Shown: positions 60,708 to 64,000 of the stretch, in pieces
How the letters are laid out: every line of letters starts with the position of its first letter
How positions within the stretch are numbered: position 1 is the first letter of the stretch
NCBI RefSeq assembly: GCF_014673215.1
Contig: NZ_JACWMS010000001.1
Span: 434,001-498,000 of the forward strand
DNA length: 64,000 nt
Source: Gordonia hankookensis
Lineage (GTDB): Bacteria > Actinomycetota > Actinomycetes > Mycobacteriales > Mycobacteriaceae
Direction: 5' to 3'
The notes under the pieces: model-generated
The model's database searches: none
Seen by the model: the letters and a program-made list of their open reading frames with translations, nothing else
What the model was told of the DNA's origin: nothing
Made by a program: the position numbers and the translations under genes

Positions 60708-61820
60708 CAGACGTGCGGCAACCGCGGCGATGCGTTCGTCGGACGCGGTCAGTGCCATCCGGACGTGCCGGTTTCCGGCCGGACCGTAGAAGTCGCCGGG
60801 CGCCACCAGGATGCCCCGATCGGCGAGCCAGTCCAAGGTGACCCTGCTGTCCTCGTCGCGGGTCGCCCACAGGTAGAGCCCCGCCTCGGAATGGTCGATC
60901 CGGAAGCCCGCGGCCTGCACCGCGGCAACGAGCTGTTCCCGGCGCGACCGGTAGCGCTCCCGCTGCGCCTGCACATGAGTGTCGTCGTCGAGGGCCGCGA
61001 CCATCGCACCCTGGATCGGGAACGGCACGATCAGCCCGGCATGTTTGCGGACCGCGAGCAGCTCGGCGATCAGAGCGCGATCCCCTGCGAGGAATCCGGC
61101 CCGGTAGGACGCGAGATTCGACACCTTCGACAGTGAGTGCACGGCGATCAGGCCTGTGTGGTCACCGTCGCTGACCCGCGGATCGAGAATCGAGTACGCC
61201 TCCGACTCCCATGCGAGCCCGAGATAACACTCGTCCGACACCACGATCGCACCGCGCTCGCGTGCCCAGCCGATCATCTTCCGCAGATGCTCGACCCCGA
61301 GCACCTTGCCGGTCGGGTTCGACGGCGAGTTGAGGAAGACGAGCGCGGGCGACGTCGGCCCCAATTGGACGGTCGAGTCCGCACGCACCGGTGTCGCCCC
61401 CGCCAGGATGGCCCCGACTTCGTATGTGGGATAAGCGACTTCCGGGATCACGACCACGTCGCCTGCGCCGATGCCGAGGGTCGAGACGATCCCGGCGATC
61501 GCTTCCTTGGTCCCGATGACCGGTAGGACACCGGATTCGTCGAGGCCGGCCACCCCGTAGCGGCGGGCCATCGCGGACACCGCCGCCTCGCGCAGTTCGG
61601 TGATGCCCACGGTCGTCGGGTAGCCGGGGAACTCGGACGCCGCCGCCAGCGCCGAGCGGATGACCGGATCGACGGGATCGACCGGCGTGCCGACCGACAG
61701 GTCGACGATGCCGTCGGGATGTCCGGCAGCACGCGCCCGGGCATCACCGATGGTGTCCCAGGGGAAGTCGGGCAGGAGACCGCTGACGCGTCGTCGTGTC
61801 GTGAATCCGGACGTAGTCAC
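60699..61820 (-). CDS. dapC: Succinyldiaminopimelate transaminase DapC (Rv1178-like)
   Basis: A 373-residue PLP aminotransferase (class I). LSVGTPVDPVDPVIRSAL near residue 41, PVIGTKEAIAGIVSTLG near 100, FLNSPSNPTGKVLGV near 157 and the PLP lysine in HSLSKVSNLASYRAGFLAG near 229. Context (next to fdxC and opposite dapD) supports DapC for diaminopimelate synthesis. GTG start. The last codons overlap the terminator stem. Confidence 0.88.
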   Translation of the reverse strand: MTTSGFTTRRRVSGLLPDFPWDTIGDARARAAGHPDGIVDLSVGTPVDPVDPVIRSALAAASEFPGYPTTVGITELREAAVSAMARRYGVAGLDESGVLPVIGTKEAIAGIVSTLGIGAGDVVVIPEVAYPTYEVGAILAGATPVRADSTVQLGPTSPALVFLNSPSNPTGKVLGVEHLRKMIGWARERGAIVVSDECYLGLAWESEAYSILDPRVSDGDHTGLIAVHSLSKVSNLASYRAGFLAGDRALIAELLAVRKHAGLIVPFPIQGAMVAALDDDTHVQAQRERYRSRREQLVAAVQAAGFRIDHSEAGLYLWATRDEDSRVTLDWLADRGILVAPGDFYGPAGNRHVRMALTASDERIAAVAARLTA

Positions 61821-61829
61821 CGCGTCAGG

Positions 61830-62159
61830 TCATTCCTCTTCGTTCATCGGGGGCAGACCCTTGATGAACGCAGCGTCGTGGTCGGTCTTGCCCACCTTGC
61901 TCGCGCCGCCGGGCGACCCGAGATCGTCGAAGAAGTCGGCATTCGCACTCACGTACGGCTCCCACTCGTCGGGCACATCATCCTCGTAGAAGATCGCCTC
62001 GACCGGACACACCGGCTCACAGGCGCCACAGTCCACGCACTCGTCGGGCTGGATGTAGAGCATCCGACCGCCCTCGTAGATGCAGTCCACCGGGCATTCC
62101 TCGACGCAGGCCCTGTCCAGGACATCCACGCAAGGCTCCGCGATGATGTAGGTCACCAC
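61830..62159 (-). CDS. fdxC: 7Fe ferredoxin FdxC (Rv1177-like)
   Basis: A 109-residue ferredoxin with eight Cys in two cluster sites: C10, C18, C22, C26 and C41, C44, C47, C51. The first has C-x7-C-x3-C, typical for one 3Fe-4S and one 4Fe-4S cluster. An acidic C-terminus follows. GAAGGAGAG precedes the GTG at 62159. dapC starts 9 bp after its stop, so they share a transcript. Confidence 0.93.
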   Translation of the reverse strand: MVTYIIAEPCVDVLDRACVEECPVDCIYEGGRMLYIQPDECVDCGACEPVCPVEAIFYEDDVPDEWEPYVSANADFFDDLGSPGGASKVGKTDHDAAFIKGLPPMNEEE

Positions 62160-62543
62160 ACTCTCCTTCGCTGCAAACTCGGGTCGACGACGATCGCACG
62201 TGCGGCAGAGTCATCGTCGAACGGCGCGTGGGCTGGACGCACCGCATTGCGGACCGCCTGGCCAGGCCGTCGAGGGCCGGTCGCAAGAGAGTCCACCGTC
62301 AATCGTATCCGTCGCGGGCGCGGCCCCTCGACACCCGCCCCATGCTCACGACCTGGGAGTAACCGGGATCACATCCGGCCGAGATGTTGCGATCAACGCG
62401 CGTCCAACCCTCGACGTCGTCACTGCTCCGCGCGACTGTTGTGCACGTGACCGAGTACGAACGCGACGGCGACGTCCCGCACGGGATGTGTCCGGGCTGT
62501 CGAGACTGACCGCCCACCCTCATCCTTCGACTCGGAGACCACG
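62160..62543. other. 384-bp region between fdxC and cysteine dioxygenase
   Basis: Holds the divergent promoters and, at its right end, the short ORF 62384-62509. No other coding sequence or strong hairpin is seen. Confidence 0.5.
62384..62509 (+). CDS. Candidate cysteine-containing upstream ORF
   Basis: A 41-codon ORF from ATG 62384, or 20 codons from the GTG at 62447 (TEYERDGDVPHG, then MCPGCRD). It ends 34 bp before the cysteine dioxygenase start. The C-terminal half has GC-rich third positions and a CxxC near its stop. Cys-coding short ORFs act as cysteine-responsive attenuators in mycobacteria, so regulation of the downstream genes is a reasonable hypothesis, not a demonstrated fact. Confidence 0.35.
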   Translation: MLRSTRVQPSTSSLLRATVVHVTEYERDGDVPHGMCPGCRD

Positions 62544-63131
62544 ATGACCACGACGTTACGCCGCCCCGATCCCCGCTTCGAACCCGCGCATGCGCGCTCA
62601 GCCAACCTGCCGACGCGACTGCGCCCCGCCGATCTGCTGCGCATCACCGATCAGGGTGTCGCCGACGTCCTCGACGGCGTCTACGATCACCTCCTCCCCG
62701 ACCGCTGGGATCCGGTGGAACGGTGGGCCGCCCGCCTGGAGACGACCGACGACCTCGACCTCTGGCTCATCAGTTGGACGCCGGACCGCTCGACCGAACT
62801 CCATGATCACGCCGGTTCACTCGGAGCGCTGACGGTGCTCTCGGGCTCATTGCGCGAATACCGCTGGATCGGGAACGAATTGGCCCTGCGCATCCTCGAT
62901 TCGGGCGACCAGGCCGCGTTCCCGCTGGGGTGGGTCCACGACGTGCAGCGGCACGACGCACTGGCGATCCGCTCCGACGACGCCGTCGACAACATTCCTC
63001 TCGACGCGGTGACGCCCACACTGAGCGTGCACGCCTATTCGCCGCCCCTGACCGCGATGTCGTTCTACGCTGTGACCGATCACGCCACCTTGCGGAGGAC
63101 GCGAACCGAACTCACCGACCAACCGGAGTGA
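62544..63131 (+). CDS. Cysteine dioxygenase family protein
   Basis: A 195-residue cupin thiol dioxygenase. Iron ligands are H87, H89 (ELHDHAGSLGALTVLSG) and H132 (GWVHDVQR). It converts cysteine to cysteine sulfinate (or 3-mercaptopropionate in related enzymes). A GGAG site precedes the ATG at 62544. A rhodanese-like gene follows after 5 bp, and a short Cys-coding ORF precedes it. Confidence 0.85.
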   Translation: MTTTLRRPDPRFEPAHARSANLPTRLRPADLLRITDQGVADVLDGVYDHLLPDRWDPVERWAARLETTDDLDLWLISWTPDRSTELHDHAGSLGALTVLSGSLREYRWIGNELALRILDSGDQAAFPLGWVHDVQRHDALAIRSDDAVDNIPLDAVTPTLSVHAYSPPLTAMSFYAVTDHATLRRTRTELTDQPE

Positions 63132-63136
63132 CCGAT

Positions 63137-63514
63137 ATGCCGACGATCGACGATCTGCTGCTCGATGCACGTGACCGGCTCGAACGGCTCGCTCCGACCG
63201 AGGTGGCCGAGGAGATCGAGCACGGTGGCGTACTCGTCGACATCCGCCCCGCGGCCCAGCGCGCCGTCGAGGGTGAGGCGCCCGGCGCACTCGTCATCGA
63301 ACGCAACGTGCTCGAATGGCGATGTGATCCGGCCAGCGACGCCAGGGTGGCCGAAGCAGTCGATCACGATGTGCGATGGATCGTGTTGTGCTCGCAGGGA
63401 TTCACCTCCAGCCTCGCCGCGGCCGCCCTGCAACAACTCGGCCTGCACCGCGCCACCGACGTCGTCGGCGGGTGGGAGGCACTGCGGGCCGTCGACGCAC
63501 ACCCAAGCGCCTGA
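63137..63514 (+). CDS. Rhodanese-like protein
   Basis: A 125-residue rhodanese domain: GGVLVDIRPAAQRAVEGEAPGAL near residue 30 and the active-site loop with C85 in VLCSQGFTSSLAAAAL. The loop reads CSQGFTS instead of the CRxGxR of thiosulfate transferases, so its sulfur donor and acceptor are uncertain. It is coupled to cysteine dioxygenase and probably handles persulfide or sulfite sulfur. Confidence 0.84.
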   Translation: MPTIDDLLLDARDRLERLAPTEVAEEIEHGGVLVDIRPAAQRAVEGEAPGALVIERNVLEWRCDPASDARVAEAVDHDVRWIVLCSQGFTSSLAAAALQQLGLHRATDVVGGWEALRAVDAHPSA

Positions 63515-63581
63515 CCCCAGGCCATGTCCCGTCCCCACCTTCGGGGATCGTGCACGGGCGACTGCGGAACGGTCGGGCCGG

Positions 63582-64000
63582 TCAGGCGACGGCCGGCCAA
63601 GGACGACCGCGGGGGGTCACCTCGGCGGCGAGGCCCGTGGCGGGGTCGGCGACGGCGGCGACGTGCCCGGCGAGTGACGGGTCGATCCAGCCGTCGCCGA
63701 GGACATACGGCGGCTGAGCGGTGATGCGTTCGGTGAGGGTGTGACCCGCCGCGGCGGTGATCTCCGCGAGCACGTCGAGATTCGGCCACGGACGCTCGGG
63801 ATTCACGTGATCGGGGGTCAGCGGCGACACCCCACCCCAGTCGTCGATGCCCGAGGCGATCAGGGCAGCGCACTCCTGCGATGACACCAGATTCGGCGGC
63901 GCCTGGACGCGCATCGCCGGCCCGAGCACGATCCGGGCCACCGCGACAGCCGCGAGGAACTCGGTCATCGCCGCGTCGGGAGTACCCCGCATCGCGGTAT
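63582..64000 (-). CDS. cofG: FO synthase CofG part (5' end beyond window)
   Basis: The C-terminal 139 codons of the CofG radical-SAM enzyme for coenzyme F420: [20 protein letters not shown], then [39 protein letters not shown], and [18 protein letters not shown]. In mycobacterial FbiC this region is followed by a CofH half; here a stop comes just after the CofG part (63582-63584) and no CofH follows. It is therefore a stand-alone CofG or a shortened FbiC. It converges on the rhodanese gene. Confidence 0.85.
   Translation of the reverse strand, partial: TAMRGTPDAAMTEFLAAVAVARIVLGPAMRVQAPPNLVSSQECAALIASGIDDWGGVSPLTPDHVNPERPWPNLDVLAEITAAAGHTLTERITAQPPYVLGDGWIDPSLAGHVAAVADPATGLAAEVTPRGRPWPAVA

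Overview
This is chromosomal DNA from a high-GC, mycolic-acid-type actinobacterium (order Mycobacteriales), most likely a Gordonia-like organism. The evidence is uniform high GC, GTG starts, many leaderless promoters, WhiB, type VII secretion (EccB/EccE), F420 genes, methylglucose-lipopolysaccharide (MGLP) genes, and gene order matching three blocks of the Mycobacterium tuberculosis genome (matched from memory). I see no prophage, insertion sequence, CRISPR array, rRNA or tRNA. The genus is an inference.

Layout. 1-343: 5' part of a dimethylsulfone monooxygenase (sfnG). 603-22626: a block resembling Rv3030-Rv3044. It holds an MGLP/glucan set (two methyltransferases, a GH57 branching enzyme, a GT4 glucosyltransferase, an acetyltransferase), a PQQ-repeat lipoprotein, echA17, NUDIX, an ABC ATPase, serB2, ctaD and fecB. 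Interleaved are accessory genes: a GlxA regulator/MFS pair, a stand-alone LigD-type PrimPol, a luciferase-like monooxygenase, and a cupin/PTH2/VOC operon. 22613-28112: PEP-mutase-like enzyme, beta-carbonic anhydrase, F420-type PPOX protein, and a SNF2 helicase plus SWIM zinc-finger pair. 28145-28384: a repeat cluster. 28406-33110: nrdHIEF (class Ib ribonucleotide reductase) with an unusually long upstream region carrying a NrdR-box pair, a DnaA-type box and palindromes. 33111-35708: FMN reductase, TetR regulator and FAD-dependent urate hydroxylase hpxO. 35755-39185: an isolated divergent eccB/eccE pair. 39217-46883: a block resembling Rv3255c-Rv3262 (manA, SIS protein, DUF3499, metallopeptidase-like protein, whiB2, fbiA, fbiB) plus a NUDIX gene; the phosphomannomutase normally in this block is absent. 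46942-64000: a block resembling Rv1213 back to Rv1173 (glgC, glgM, RlmA-type methyltransferase, DUF3117, DivIVA-like protein, gpgS, folP2, fadD6, two LOG proteins, dapE, dapD, dapC, fdxC), a cysteine dioxygenase/rhodanese pair, and the 3' part of the CofG half of FO synthase.

How the genes work together. Four themes recur. (1) MGLP and alpha-glucan: GpgS makes the primer glucosylglycerate-3-phosphate, GlgC/GlgM feed maltose-1-phosphate metabolism, and the GT4, GH57 and methyltransferases elongate, branch and methylate. (2) Coenzyme F420: CofG, FbiA and FbiB make it, and the PPOX protein is a likely user. (3) Diaminopimelate: DapC, DapD and DapE. (4) Sulfur: SfnG at one edge, cysteine dioxygenase/rhodanese at the other. 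About ten genes have a TANNNT -10 element 6-8 nt before the start codon, the signature of leaderless transcripts, and this fixes several starts. The observations most worth following up are the nrdHIEF leader, the short cysteine-containing ORF before cysteine dioxygenase, the stand-alone CofG, the orphan eccB/eccE pair, the metallopeptidase-like protein that lost its HExxH motif, and two non-identical tandem-repeat clusters.
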